From contig VWYX01000704.1 in assembly GCA_013396525.1 (NCBI GenBank), positions 124,001 through 188,000 on the forward strand: DNA of 64,000 nt, given 5' to 3'. Position numbers and translations under genes: made by a program. The stretch is from Chaetorhynchus papuensis (Eukaryota > Chordata > Aves > Passeriformes > Rhipiduridae). Under the pieces are notes generated by a model. That model saw only the letters and a program-made list of their open reading frames with translations. It was not told the DNA's origin and did no database searches. The number at the start of each line of letters is the position of its first letter. The first letter of the stretch is position 1. Positions 12,001-27,000 of this stretch are shown here, one piece after another.

Positions 12001-15000
12001 CAAGTTCTGAACATCAAATACTTCTAAAGCTGGTGCTCTAGTGGATGCTGTCCATGTTCTACACTGCATCACCTTGTTCTGTAGTTTGTAAGCTCTGTGT
12101 TTATTGAACTGTGGATATTGGCCTGCTGTTGGTTAATCCTCACTTTGAAACAATGAGCCAAATCTGCAAGCTCTATCCTCTAATCTCATTGAAATGAAGC
12201 GTTTTCTGCTGTGTGCAGCTCAAGTGTTTCCATTTAAAATTTTTCAGAGTATTTTTTTAGTAGCTTAAAATGATCATTTTTCTAACTGAAACCACAAAAG
12301 TAGGCAGCTGGTTTAAAGTTCAGTCTGTATTAATTTTGCTTTGGAAATAATAGCAAGAACAATGTTTTTCTATGAAGATAAAATATCTTATGAAAATTTG
12401 CATGATGTTGTTTATCTCAACTTAGCTATGAAAGTCAGGGAGATGTTTGGGTGTGTTTTGCCTTTGGCCATTGGATTAGTTCCTGGTTTATGAAACCACT
12501 GTCCTGGATTCAAGAAAAGGATTCATGGCCACAGAATAATTAAAACCAGTTCATGCAACAAATGTCATCTTGTATTTGGAACAATTACAGATGTTTACTT
12601 TCAGAGCTGCTTTAATCATTAACAATAACACAGAAAACACTACAAGAAACTCCTGCCTTTCCCCCCAGCAGGGCAGTGCCTGGGAGATGGAATGGCATGG
12701 GATGAGTAGCCTCAGATTTACTCTTAGTGGAGCTTCTGTCCTCAAGATTGTGGAAGGAATTCCTGCTAAATAAAACCAAGTTTGTGCATTGAGCACTGTC
12801 ATATTCCGGGCCACTTCAAGGTGATTTTGGCCCATGAAATCTTCCTAAGACAGCACCACTTCTTCTCTTAAAGGAGGTGGAATGAGTTAACCTTTTTTTT
12901 TTACTCTGTATTTAAAAATCAAAGTTCTAAATTACTTCAATGTAGAAAAATTAAATTCCATAATACATCTCTTTGGTGATCCTGTGGGGTATGTGAACCT
13001 CGTGGATGTACTTAGGCCATGACCTGAGCTGACACTGAGGAAACAATGAACTTACAGAAAATATAAATTCTCAGTTATTTATCAGTATAACTTATGATAG
13101 GTGTTTAAGGGGTGAAAAATCTTCCAAAGGTTACAGGGATGTGTCACCCAGGAAAAGAAATTGAGTTTAATATTGTTAGGGAAGGTATTTATTTGGAACA
13201 TAAGAGGGAAGGTTTCACATAACTTTGTTAGGAGGGGGAAACAGACTGAATAGGTTACACTGAGTAATTAGAAGGTGGTTATAGAGTAAAATTAATAAAA
13301 ATGCACCGTCAACATCTAAAATGTAAATACTACACAGAAGAAATGCTGGTTTGCTTTAAATATATGAGGCAGATAAGCATGTTCCTATTACACTGAGGGA
13401 ATTCCATGAAGGCAGTGAGCGTAGGAAGAAAGAGAAGCCAGGATTTGCTTCCCTTTTTTTTCTCCTGAGCAAGATTTAGGTATTAGCATGGTCTTCTCAG
13501 GTCAATTAACACCTTCTGGGCCCTGTCTGAGCACCTCATGGTTTACACCTCGGTGGAACCCACGCGGTTGTTGCCACTAGATGGCAGAGGGAGTGTAAAA
13601 ACAGCAGTTCCTGGCCCTAACAAACCGTGTTTCCGTTTCAAGTACCTGAACTGTTAATATTCTTATCACTGCAGCTGTATCAGCAAGGTGTACATGGAAT
13701 ATGTTATCACTGTAGTAAAACAGTGCCTGATGCCTGCTCAGTTTGAGCTGCTGGGAGAGGGAACACAGAGCACTAACATAAGGCTGCTGCTGCAGCTTTT
13801 AGGGGTGAGCTCTTGCACAGAAGTGTTCTGGGTTTAACCCATCTGGAAACAATGCAATTAGAAGCTCCAGCTCTCAAAGGGAGGAGCTGTAGCTATTTTG
13901 CTTTGTTATTTGTACAGCATTTCCCTCTAAAAGTAGAAATATGACACATTAAGTGGGGCTCTCAATATTAACTTCTGCGTTACCGTTGATCTACTTTTCA
14001 CGTTCCATACACTTTAATTATATTTCTTCATTACGGTAAAATTTATTCTCCTATTGACTCAAAGAAATGAAAAGTTACAAAACAAATCCTCCCCTGCTTT
14101 AGTGCCTGGATTTGCTGGCAATAGAGAATAGACCCAGTAAGTGCTTTCAAATTGCTTTTAATTAATTGCTCATTTTAAAGCTGTATGTACAGGGAGATTG
14201 TTGGGAATGCAATTACATGCTGGGAGAACAATGCCCTTGGGCCCACCCATGTGGTGCTGAGCTCTGCTGGGACTTGCAGCATTGTCTGTGCCACTGAGGG
14301 CACGTGGAGGAACTGATGGCATGTAGGCACCTGCTCAGCCTCCTTCAGCTGTCACACAGGTGCATCTGAACTAAATACACTGGATTATCCATTTACTGGA
14401 TACAGCCATTCCCAAGCACTGGAAGTGGTTATGCAATGGCTGCAGTACATGAACGACTCTGATGTTTGCTTTCCCTGGCCTGCTTCGCTGTTTTTCCAGT
14501 GTTGAAAACTGTCATTTGTCTGGATCCTTCAGAGCATCTCTCACCAGCTGCTTTTTGGAGCCGCATTCCGGTGCCAGGAGAGATCCCGGGGTTAGCTGAG
14601 AAGGGAGTACTTGGAAACGGTTTGCTAAAAGTGGAATTGACAGTTTAAAGCAGCCTTAGTGTGGGAGGGATGTTACTGCCTCAGGATCATTTTGGTTCAC
14701 ATCTGATTGGGATTTTTTTGGTCACCAATCCTTGGTGCAAGAGGGACAGGTCGAGTGTGTCAGTTTGACACCAGATTTTTATTGCTGTTCCTGTGATTTG
14801 AGAGCTTTCTGTGTGTTATAAAGGGCCTGAACATTGTCTGATGTGCCAGTTCCTGGTTTAATGCTGCTTCCTCAGTTGTTGCCAGCACTAGATGTAAAAT
14901 CTGACATGGCTTTTTGGGAAACAATTCTCATGCTGCACTTGGCACTGAGCTAAGGGCTGGCACAGAGCAGATCTTCAACGCAGGAACAGGGAAGCAGGCC

Positions 15001-18000
15001 ACTCTTCCAAGAATCCTTTCCATTCTGACACTTTCAAAACAAGTCTGCTGGCTTATTTTCCTGAAGCCCATTAAAGGTTTTTCACAATTCTTTAAAAACA
15101 ACCCTTAAAAATAGTAATCACGATGTGGTTCTGTAGGAAATAAAATATTATGATTAATGACTCTAAATACTGGTTTTAGCAGCACATGGCTTTTTCCTCG
15201 GTCCTGAGATGTTTTCTGTTGGTGGTAGATTAAAATACGAACAGCATGAATCACCTCATTACCAGCAGAGGATGGCTGAGGGTAACTCATGAGGAATTTC
15301 TTGTGCTTGTACGTCTCTGAAAGTCAATCTTTGCTGCCGAAAATGAATGAATGAGGTGCCGGAGGGCTCCGGAGCAGGGGACAGTAGGTGGAGTGCTGGG
15401 TTGGGATCATGAGCTGTGGCCATCCCCACCCAACGCTCTGCCTCGTGCTTTGGTTTCACTTCAGCTCCGAACAACGGATTGTCAAAAGATGTGGCCAAAA
15501 AACTGTGCTTAAAACGAGGGGCGGGAAACGTCCCCTCTCCCTGGGGATGTGAAATCCCTGAAGGGATGAATGGCACCGAATTCCTCACCGGTCAAAAGCT
15601 CCGGGCGGGCTCTGGCTGCTCGCATTGTTTGTGTTTTTGTTGCTTAAATGTGGATTCTGTTTGCTGCTGCTGGAGCCCAGGGGGCAACTGCTGAGGGGGT
15701 TTGTGCTGGTGGCCGGGCCCTGGGCGAGCACAAACAGGAAATGTGAGGTACAATAGCCGTGCTTGTGCCGAGGTCACACACCAGCCCGGATATTTCAGCG
15801 CTGGAATATGTGGGTTTGTCAGGAATTCTTACAGGGCTGCTCGGCAGCGGAGTGGAAGAGGGCACAGCAAAAATAAAGAGCAGAAATGTGCCTTCAAAGA
15901 GAAAAGTGAGTCAGAAAGGCAGTGCCCTTATTTGCCAGCGCTGCCCTTAGAGAGCTGGGCTGGGTTTGTCTGGGTTTGAGGGCTCAGCATCTCAGTTTCC
16001 TTCTGAATTGGTTCCCCTCACCAGGGGTCACATTCTGGCCTCCCCAAACAGTCATAGTTTGTAGCTGAAGTGAGTCCTGTGTTGGCCCTACCCAAACTGG
16101 TTTAGGTTAGAATTTGAAGATTTAAAAGCCAGACACTTGTGCAATAATGAATCCATTATCTTGGGAAAAAAAAGATGTTGGTGGTGTAAATAATTTTAAA
16201 AAAACCAAACCCACACAAATAAACGGTTTCCTGTCAGGACTACTGAAAGCTTTTTTAAGTCAAACCTAATTCCTTTTAGTTCTCTTGTTCCAGGAGCTGA
16301 GCTTGTAAGAGGACTCACGATAAAAATTACTTAAGTCCTTCTTAAAAGAGAAGCTCAAAAATGAGGCTTACTCCACTTTTATGAAGTAGACAGAATAATT
16401 TAGAAACCCACACAACTTATCCTCATTTTTTTTCTCCATTTACTTCCTCGTGACTAATACAGGAGTATTTTCATAGTAATTATCAGCTTCAGGAGAGGTT
16501 TTGCACTTTCCACGCAGATCATTCAAAACTATTGTGAGTAACTCAGAAAATGATGGTTCTGTGTGTGAAGGAAAAAGTGAGAAAGAAAGGCTGAGCTGCC
16601 TCAGCCAGGTGGGAGGGTGCAGCAATGCTCCCCTTCCCAGTGCTGAATTCTTTTTGTGAAGTGAGGTGTTCATTTCCAGCCCTCACTGTTCTCCGGTTCA
16701 CACGTCAACTTGCAAGCCTAAAACAAAGGAAATAAAAAAGGGTTCTGTCTTAATACCTGTGCTCAGATTACTGCTATTGAATTGCTGAGGTGGTTGAAAG
16801 AAAAATACATGGAGGGTGCAGAAGGCAGAAATTAATTCTAAAATAAGTTGAAATGGAGGCTGTTTGTGTGAGGGTCGTGTTTGTCTCTTACTCTGTCATT
16901 TGTTTCTTTCCTGTCTTTAAACTACTTCCTCCAGCTGTCCTAAGCTTTCTACAATGAACTGGAATATCCTGGAATACTTGAATCAACATAAAACTTTTTA
17001 AAAATATTTTTTTGCCATTATCTCACCAGAAACTCCTGCTTACAGCTCACCTGGGCTCTGCTCTGCTTGAAACTGCGGTACTGATATTAATAATGCACTC
17101 ATGAACTGGGAGGGTCTGCTGGGTTAACTGGACAACGCTGCTAAATCAGTTGTGCAGTCTGGGTGTTTCTTAAATCTTCTGGTGGCTCGCTTGCATTTTA
17201 AAAATCTGAGATGAAAAGTGGTGTTTTCAAGGAGAAAAACGTTCGTTTGAAGTCTTGGTCCCTCTAAGTGCACCCGTTGTTGTGTCTGTAGACACCTACC
17301 GAGAGTAAACCCAGCACTGCTGGCTTAGGTCAGACGGTGCAAGAACAGTCCCGTGGGGTGATGGAGAAGTTAATGGGACAATGGAAGAGTTAATGGGATG
17401 ATGGCTGCACCCTTTTCTTCCTCCTGAAGGTTGATGGACTTTACCTTTTAGAAGCTGACGCCCCGTTTTCATTATCTGCTCTCCACTTCCTCAACGTTTG
17501 TTCTGTCAGATCTCTGCCGGGAGGGCACATTGTGCTTTCTCCTTATTTGCTCCCTTGGAGTTTCTACTTTTTTTTTCTTTATGCACAGCCTGAACTTTAT
17601 ACCTTTCATGTCCTGCTTCCTGGAGCAGGTTGGAAATAACGAGAATTGTGCAAAACGGTCTCTAATTGGAGATTCTAAAGCCAATCACCACTGCTGGTAG
17701 CAGTTTGAATAGATGCTGAGTATTATTCTTCAGAAATGAGAGAATGGCTGGGGAAGGGCAAGGAGAAAACCCTGACAGATTATTTTATTATTTTATTATT
17801 AGTTTTCTGTCAGCACGAGAGGGTGAATTTAGATTCTTGCAATTGTGCCCTCCCCTGACATGAGTCTGACTGCTCCTATAGAAAGTAGTGAGGACACAGC
17901 CTTAAAAAAATCTGCTTTTCATGTTACCCCTCAGAGCAGCACCGTGGCCCTTTACACAGGCACTGGTGCCACGTGCTGCTCCCTCCATGGTTCTTGTTTA

Positions 18001-21000
18001 GTCAAGTTCAGAGTTTGTGGCCAATCATTTGGAATTTCCATCAGCTCTGCGCTGTGGGGCAAGGCTTGGCTGAAGTGGGAATAGAAACTTACCCACAGCC
18101 ACGTGAGTGTAAAATTGATACACGGCTTGAAATGCTGTGAAGGTCTTCTGAACCCAGCCTTGACGACTTGATGGATGTTTGTGTCACTTGAGGATGCTCT
18201 AGGTACAGGATCCTCCATCCCCAGCCCCGATTTGCAGCCAGCACCGCATTCCAGACGTTATAAAATCATGAGACATTTTAATCTCGTAACACAGACAGAC
18301 AGACAAACTGGACATATTTACCAGCCACCTCCAGACCAAGCTTCTCCCTCTTAATCACAGAGCAGTTCTCTTTGTGGGTAGTTGTTCACCGCTCTCAGAG
18401 AGAGATAAAAAAGATGCTGTAACGTGGTGTGACTTTCTGGAGAGGTGTAATGACTTCGTGGATAAGTATGGGATGAGTCGTGGCCTGGGGCACCACTTGC
18501 AGGATGTTTCCCATGAGAAGCAAGCTTTTGTTTTTCCAATTCATCTCCATCAAATACACCGTGACATGTTCCCCCCCTGTGCAAGGGCTGAGTCTTGAAC
18601 CCAGTATGAAAAGCAGCGTATCCATGGAGGAAAACAGATTTTTAGTGCATTAAGTTCAGCAAGGAGTTCAGGGTAATATTTTTCTTGCTGGCAGACATAT
18701 CACTTTTCTTTGAGAAATGTCTCTAAATTAAAGCCAGTCTAAAATTATATCTTCCCCTAAAATAAAAGGTTAAAATTAGATGTGGTTGTTCTTGTATCAC
18801 TTGAGCAGCCTGGCTGTTCTGTGCAGGGGCATGTGAGAAACCAACACTTGATACAGGATTTGTTTGGAGCTTTAATTGACTTCCCAGTCCAGGTGCTCAG
18901 AATGATTAATAACGTGAAAATATGATTCTTTTTTAATTGGATATTCAGTCACTTTTCCTTATGGTAAAGACTTTCTGCTGTAAGAATTATACAGATCAGC
19001 ATGTCTTTAAGGATTTTTAACTCGTGATTTTTTTTACATGTGGCTGCTGTCTCTTTCTACTTCCACAGATGAATTTCCAAGCATAATTTACAGATAAAAG
19101 GATTTTACTATAGAAATTTCATAATACATCATTTTAAGTAACTTATTTCTGAGGATTAGCTGTGCCATTCTGACTTGGGTGCCTTCAATCACTGGACCAA
19201 AACTCCTTTGAAGGCCTGTGAGTTCAAGAGTTCGAAGTTACCTTCTCTGAGACACTGAGGTCGTGCAGGCAGGGATTTCCAATCTCCCCTAAACTGCTGT
19301 TGCTAAAAAATAGATTTACGTTGAGTTCATCTCGATGACCAAATCTTGTCTTGTTTGATTTGCAAATTGTACAGATATTTCTAACGCATCACATTCCGGC
19401 CTGACCACAGGCTCCTTCTGGTCGTCAGCAGTGGCAAGCGAATGTTCCTCACCCGAGTCAGCAGAATGCTTCTCAATTTCTTCTCTGCTATCCCTTGTTA
19501 GTGCCTCCTGCAGCTTAAAAGGAAAAAAAAAAAAAAATCATTGGAAGAGGGTGAGGGAAAGACAGTTGGTGTTCAGGATCTTACATGCCTTGAGTTTCAG
19601 CAGCTTTTCCTGGTTTGGCAAGGAGCACGTCTAAATCGCCCGGGACTTAGTGTTTGGTGGGATGGGGTTTGAAGCAGTTTTGCAAATGCCCTTTTCAGAG
19701 GTAGAACTGCAGTCACAGTCTGAGGGGGGACATCTGAGAGAACTTCCCCAAGTGTTGAAACAAAACTGAACTATTGCAGGGAGGCAAAACACTCGGTATT
19801 TCCTGCGGCCCCATGCGGAGGAGGAGGAGGAGGAGGAGAGGGTGGAGGTGGTGTTATTTGTGAAGAGGATTAAAAAACTGGATGAGAATGAATCCTCCTG
19901 GGTATATAGTCTGGGGTTTTCCAAAAGTGGCACCTCGAGCCTGTTTGAAGCTGGTTCCTTGCTCCATTCAGAGTTAAACCATCACTAAATATAAATGAAA
20001 TATAAATGAACCCCCACTAAGCCTCCCGCTCCTCCTCCCAGCCCTCTGCAGCCCTGGGCCTGTTCAGCCAAGCATTGTTTGGAGGTGCTTGGTAACCAGG
20101 GCTTTGGGGAAGCTCCAAAAGCAGATGTTGGGGGTGTTGCTCTGAGCCTGCCAAGCCTGGAACAGTGTCCCTGTGACCCGCAGGACACCCAGACACGGGA
20201 GGAGGATACGGGATTGCTCTGCTTCCCTTCGGCCCGCTCCGGTTCCATCCCACACTTCATCACTCTAAACGAACCATTTGGGCTTTACTCCTCATTCCAG
20301 TTCAAATGTGGCTTCTGTGGGTTCCATCACTGACTTTTTTCCATTATAGAATTGTTTACATTGCTCTGGGAGAGTTCTGTTCCCTTGGCGTGGGCTTCAG
20401 GTGGCTGTTTGCAGCTGTTCTGTGAAATGCCTTTTTTTTTCCATTGGCTACTCCCTGTGAAATTTTGCCTTTTGCAGACATTTGTTGAGACTGGGAGGGC
20501 TCTCAACAGGAGGGTTGTGAGGTTGTTCAGCCACTTCAGTGTAGCAGCTCTGCTGGGAGAGGCTCCTGCAGCATTTCCAGTTGGGCATTTTGTCCTTGTG
20601 TGCTCCCCTGGGATTTTAGGATCTGCTTTATCCACCCTGAGTGCACTTTGGGAAGAAATTTGGGTGATGCTGAAGCCTTGCAAGGGCTGGGGGCTGCTTA
20701 TCACTACTGATAGTAGTGATTAAATTTGTCTCTTGCTATTCTAAGTAGGCAGCTGGCTGTAGTTACTCTGTGCTATGGTGTGTATTCCAAATTTTGTGGA
20801 AGTGAAAGCCACACCTCTGATTTCCCACACGTATCTCAGTGCCTTGGCCACGGCCTCAAGGGAGCCGAGGGAATGGTCATTTACAACTCAGACACGGGGG
20901 AGTTTTCTCCATGCAAATCTGCCTTTCAGGAGAGTTTCACTGCAAATTTCTGCAGGTGAAAACCATTAATTTTAGGATGATGGCTTGAGACTTTTTTTTT

Positions 21001-24000
21001 TTGTCCCAAGGTAGCTGTCAGACCTAGGGAGGGGCAAGCAGGGGATGGGATTAAATTCCCCCGGTTTCAGAGTGCAGTGGAGAAAGAGGTTCCCAGGTTT
21101 GCCATAAATGTACTTCACAATTTTAGGGAGGTTTCAGCTCTCTTTGCATCTGCCTTTGATGAGTAAAATCGAGAGATGTTATTTATTTAGCTCTGAAGCT
21201 GCTGTGCACAGAGGATCTTGCTACAAGTACCAAGAAGTTTATTGCCATTGGGGCCTCTAGAAATATTGATAATAGAAATTATTACTCATTGGTTCATTCT
21301 CCCAGTCCTTGTTCTCCCTTCCATATCAAAATCACTCTTGTGTATCAATTTCTGGATCCACTCTTTTTCAGTTTTATTTCTTTTCTTCTCCCCAAGAGAG
21401 ACTGTGCCTCATTTATCATCTCACAGGCTTTGTATTTCTGCAATCCAAAATACACCCAAGCACTTGGAATTAGTCTCCTGTGAAGTAACAAGGAATAAAT
21501 AAAAGAATTTTCTTGCTAGCAGAGCAGCTTGTCCTTTACCAACTGCATGCCACAAGAACGGGTTTATTTTGAATTGTTTGCATATGACAACAGTTGCAGC
21601 TGCCGTACAGAAAATATAACTGGTATTTTATTTCACCTTTCTTAATTCACTGCCACTGAAAAATCACAGGATGGGTGTAATTGCCTCAGTCCAGAGCTCT
21701 GAAATGTTGGAGAGTGAACCTCATCCTCTCAGCAAATCCAGGAGGGATGGAGCTTCCCCTTTTGTGTGGGACCTGCGGTGGAATTTCACCCTTTAATGTG
21801 CAAATGAAGCTTTTGGGGGCTGGATGTGTCCCCGCATTTCAAAGGGAGTTCTGGGAGCCCTGTGCAGGGAAGGGCAGCCTCAGGTCTGTCACACTTTCCC
21901 TCTGGTCTGTAATAAATTTAGCTTTGATTTTTTTGGGGGGCTGTCAAACTCCCCTTTCACTCTAATAAAATGAAAATAAATTAAGATTGCAGATAAAAAC
22001 ATAGAGGAAAATTGCTGGCAATATTCCCCAGCACGACGTCAAAGCTCATCAAATAATGAATAGCAGAAGTTAAGGTTTATGTAATTTGTCCTGCACTTTA
22101 AGAAACTTTTATTTAAATCTGTGATTTTTACATAAAGACCTCCGTTTAATGTAGTAATTTTTATTTTTTTTCCCTGGACGGCGTTTCCATGACCTTTGTT
22201 AAGTGATTGTTTTTTAGCTACAATGTCTGGTGTTCAGATTGTTTGAATTGCTTCTCAATTCTTTTGTATTAAAAATAATGGCAATTCTTTCAGGTTTTTA
22301 AACTATGTAGCAGTTCATTTCTTGAATAGACTTTTATGCTCGTTTTATTTGGAAGTCTGTCCAAAAAAAATCTTTCAATGTAAGATGGAGTCTAAAATTA
22401 ATTCAGTTAAATGGTATTTAAATAATGTTTAAGTTTTGAATTACATTTCAAAGCATTTTTATTAAACAGCAGTGAGGTCATTTTCTTGTTTACTCAGAAA
22501 AAAACAGACACAAATTAAACAACTGGCTGTTGGAGAAAAATACAGAAGTTAAGAAAGTCTGCTGCAAGATGCCATTAAACCCAGTCATTAAAAAAAAATC
22601 AATATATAATTTAAATGCCTAATGCTCTAAAAGCAGCAGTAGGGAAAACACCTCCTCTAATAAAGCTGTAGGTCATAAATACCTTAAGGAGAACATTATA
22701 AAATATTTGAAAATTCCTGGTTTATTTAAGAAGTAAGGATTCTTTCTTTTTTTCCTTGGCAACCTCATAAGTGGCAGGGCAAAAACTGAAAGGCTCCCTA
22801 ACAATTTAGTGGCTCAAAAGAAAGGTTTAATTTTTTTTAAAGTACATTAGTGGCTCAACATTGCAATTCAAATGGTCTAAAAAAACCCCCAACAAACAAG
22901 AATTTTACATAAATAAATTCAAAATAAAATCAGTGGCCAAAGTGAGAAGCACTAACTTTTAGCCTAGGGATAATTGGAGGGGGGGGGCGGCTAATTTGAA
23001 CTTTTATTCAAACATAAAATGCAATTGAAATTTCTTTGTTTTCTTTTTTCAGGGTCCACACATAGCATCAGTCACTCTTGCTGCCTATGAATGTAACTCT
23101 GTGAATTTCCCTGAGCCTCCTTACCCGGATCAAATTATCTGCCCTGATGAGGAGACAACTGAAGGCTCCATCTCCTTGTGGGCAATCATCTCAAAAGTCA
23201 GGCTGGAGGCCTGCATGTGGGTAAGGCTTGTTTAGAAAACCAGCAATTTCCATTGATGTATTTAATTTCTGTGGCCAGCAATAGACAAAAAATCCTGAAT
23301 TAGCAGAATAATGATGGTTTACACTGCCCAAGGTAATGTGAAAAGTTGCCTTCCTGGCGAACCTTTTAGCCCTGATAATTTTAATGCTTTTTAATAGGAT
23401 ATCCTTTATCAGCTGCAGGGCTGTTTGCTAAATGCCAGCAGAAAACTTGAAGGCTGTTGGTGGAAAAGGCAAATTTTAGGCAGGGTGTCTGCACCCCAGA
23501 TGAGCTGGCAGCTCTCAGGTCTAAGCAAGAAATAATTTCAAAAATGTTGGGCTGTAACACGAGTGAAGCTGCAGTTCCTCATCTGCAGGACTCAGGCCCT
23601 CGTCTCACAGCTTGTTCTGGGCTTCATCAGTGAGTTGGATTCAATAAAAAAGGGTTATTTTGCACAATTTTACATATTTTATTTCTGTTTCTCTGCCTGT
23701 TTCCACGTTTCACTTAAAAGCTGACCTGCTTTTCCTGTTTAAGTGAATCAGGGTCTTAGGAAACACTGTCATTGGAACTTCCTTTCTGTTTTCCTCTTTT
23801 TTTTTTCTCTGCAGCTTCTTGTAGAAGTTTAATTTTTGGAGGATTTTGGTCAGCTAAGCTGTTTTTTTCATCACACGTAGATCATTTTGAATTGCAGTTT
23901 ACACAGATGCATCTGCTGTGAACTACATGCCAAATTAACTTTATTTTGCTGCTGACTTCCTGTCCTAGCTGATGATTTAATTACTAAATTCTTGGTTCTC

Positions 24001-27000
24001 CAATTGAAATGCAGAGAAAGGAAATTCTAAAAACAGTATCTGATGCCTGCCCTGGTATTTTTTAATTTATCAGGCAATTGGTCACTACAATATTTTAAAT
24101 ATCAGCAGTTGTGTTAGTTACAAAAATTCCAGCCAGGTTGTGTGAATTTACAGACTAAAGCTAAAACAGTAACAGAGAAAGTGGACTCACAGCCCTGTCA
24201 ACAAGCAAAGTACACCTTAAATTTCAGTCCTGATGAGAGGCCAGAATTGTCTGAATGCTCAATAAGTAGCTGAACATACAAATACTTTCAAGACTATAAA
24301 TATATATAAGATTTCTCTTTTATTTTCTTCCTCTGCTGAAATCCGTTTAATGGAGACAAGCAATAAAAATGGCATTTACAGCTACGTTTCTAGGGTTGCA
24401 AAATAAAAATGCAGCTGAGGGTAAACATCTCTTGCTTCATCTGCAGCAAGTAAAAACTGAGCTATGAGGAGAATTAAGTTGAGGGATGAATTAACAGAGT
24501 TGCAGCCTCTGGAATCTCGTGTCCTCCAGAGCAGCCATGAGGGAGAACAGGCAGTGCCTTCGTGGTCTGAGCTGCGTTCCTTGGATTAGATTAGGGAAAG
24601 GACAAGGGAATGGGAACGTTTGTATCCCACTTTTTCACCCTTTCCCCCACTTCTTCAAATTCCCTGTCAGCTACCTTTGCACTGAACTCTGTCTCCTCTG
24701 GGCTTTCCCTTGGGAGCATCCTCTGTCTACCAGTGGTGTCTAATGTAATGTTATGCTTTCTTGGAATGTTTCATGAGTACATAAACATTGCCTGCTAATT
24801 TCCTGTAAGCCAAATCAAGTTGGCAATTGCTGCTGCTTCTTCCAGCGTGTTTCTTTTGTCCTAATTCCAGCTCACTTCTTATGGAAGCCGTTAAAGAGAG
24901 TTATTTTTGCTTCTGTCGCTCTTAAACTGAATGTCCACTTAGCAAAGATAATGGTGCCTTCCAGAAAGTGAAAAGGCTGATTTTTGCAAATCATCCCAGG
25001 ATGACTTTGCAGAGCTGTGAGTGCCCAGGCTGAGCATCCCGTGGGGTGAAATGTGAGGATTTATCTGCACAAGGACTTTCATTCAGGTCACCAAACCATC
25101 AGCAGCCAACTTCAGCCAGAGATTAAAATCATTGCTAGTCCCCAGCATGTCCGTGATGGCCATTCCTGCTGATAATGAGTGCTACAAGGATTAAATATCC
25201 CTGTGCCCAAGGAGTTATTAGGTGGAATGAAAATGATGCTTTTTTTCAATCCCTGTAAAAGTTGGCTCCAGCAGCCCTGGCCTGCAGAAGGGCTCAGAAA
25301 CAATCTCGTAGGTGAATGCCAGTTTTCACAGCCTCCCATCCCACGGGGACAAGGAATTCAATAGTGCCCTATATTTTTAATGTGTTGCAGCCTTTTTGGT
25401 TTTTTACAAGAAATAAGGGGAAAGAATAAAAATGTTTAATTGCTCGGGATTAGCAGAACAGGCGGCCTGTGTCCTGAGCAGGATCAAATCCGTTTGAAAG
25501 ACTCTTTCTAGTGGAGTCATTGCCCAGTTTCCTTTTCTGAATGTATTTGTGTAAAAGAATTTTGATTAGCATTTGCCTTTCCAGTGTGTTGTTAGTCCAA
25601 GGAATCTCCATGTAAAACTGGCATTCAGAGTTAAATGGTGAAAACAGCTAATGTTACAAAAAGCAGTTCAATAGTTACTGGTTTGGAGCCCTTAATTGCT
25701 GGGTTTTGGGGTTTTTTTTGCTTTTATGCACTTAAGGAACCTATCTCCAGCAGACATGAAATCATATGATTTTTGTTGCACTTCTAAAATGTTTTGTAAT
25801 ATTGAGCATGTGACTTAACCAATTTAAAGAAAGTTCATGTCCAGTACACACATGCAAACTTCTTCCTCAGTTCACAGAACGAAGCCAAAGCAAATTGGCA
25901 GAGCCTGGAGGAGCAATGTGACTTTTTCTTCTTGCATCACCCTGAGAACATAACCTCAAGTTAATTTTTCTGAAGTGTTGTTGCTACTGTTTTCAGGCTT
26001 ATCTTCCCCTTGTGCCAGAAATATGCAGATTAATGAAGTTCAGCTTGTTGCAGTCGTTTAAATTTTTTCTTCTGTGGAAAACAAGGGCATAAACATTGGA
26101 GGCCGTGCACTTTGGGTGCTTAAACTGAGAATTTAACAGCTTGGGTAACTGCGGTGGTATTTAAAACCACAACCTGTTGATTTGGAATATCCACAGCAGC
26201 TGGAATTCTTGCTTGCAGCTGTGTATAGAGCAGGAACAAAGGAAATTGAAAAGCTTTCACGTTGCTTCAAAGGAGGAGAAAAGCATTTGTTACTCACTGC
26301 TGACCCTGGGAGAGAAAAGCCATCTGCAGGGAGCACATTCTCGTGCAGTGCCCAGCTATTGTCTCTTACCTGCCCTAAATTTCAACCATCCTGAGTTAAT
26401 TCCAAGTTCCTGTTCCATTAGCCTCTGCTTATCCATATGTTCAATCTTAGCTGTCTCTCTTTTTTCCTTCGGTTAAGCTAAAGCTGCCTTTACCCACAAG
26501 ACTGAAATGAGTCATTTGATGTCCTGAGAAAACAAATATAATTTTCCTGCGGTGAGAAAGCAGCCCTCCTTTCATCTGGGGTTGGCTCCAGTTATCCCAG
26601 CTGAAGGAGAGGGGAAACTCGAGCTCAGGCTTTGCTTTACGTTTTTTTTTCCTTGCTGTAGTAAAACCCGGGCCTGTTTTCTAGCAAACACTTGCCCAGA
26701 GTCTCATGACTGAACAAGCAAACTCCGGGACAGCACCGGGGAGGAGCTCCTGGGTTATTCTGAAGGCCCCTGGGGATCAGGGGCTGTCACATGCTGGGGA
26801 ATGTGTCTGGCATCATGTGGTGGGGTGAGACACAGCAGTGCTGACTCAGGATGTGTGGGACAGGGATGGTGGGACAGCAGGGCCACCAGCTCCAGCCTCC
26901 CACGGCTCCGGCCACGCGCCGCTCCCCGGGGCCCCAGGGATGCACAGGTCGTGTCTGCCCGACCCTGCAACCCCCAGGCTTTCCCCTGCCCAGGGAAAGA

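Larger units (their letters stand above)
11915..23052 (+). other. VMP1: VMP1 intron after coding exon 4 (11.1 kb)
   Basis: GT-AG, phase 0. It holds a CTCF-type motif (13572-13591), a modest CpG-richer patch (about 15350-15800), simple repeats at 17779-17801 and 19817-19838, a small perfect palindrome (20700-20720) and a strongly AT-rich last kilobase ending in a G run (22978-22987). No gene is seen. Confidence 0.85.

Noticed and set aside
15255..15275. CTCF-like ACCAGCAGAGGATGG
   Set aside because: It departs from the consensus in the GGCG part of the core; weak compared with the site at 13572.
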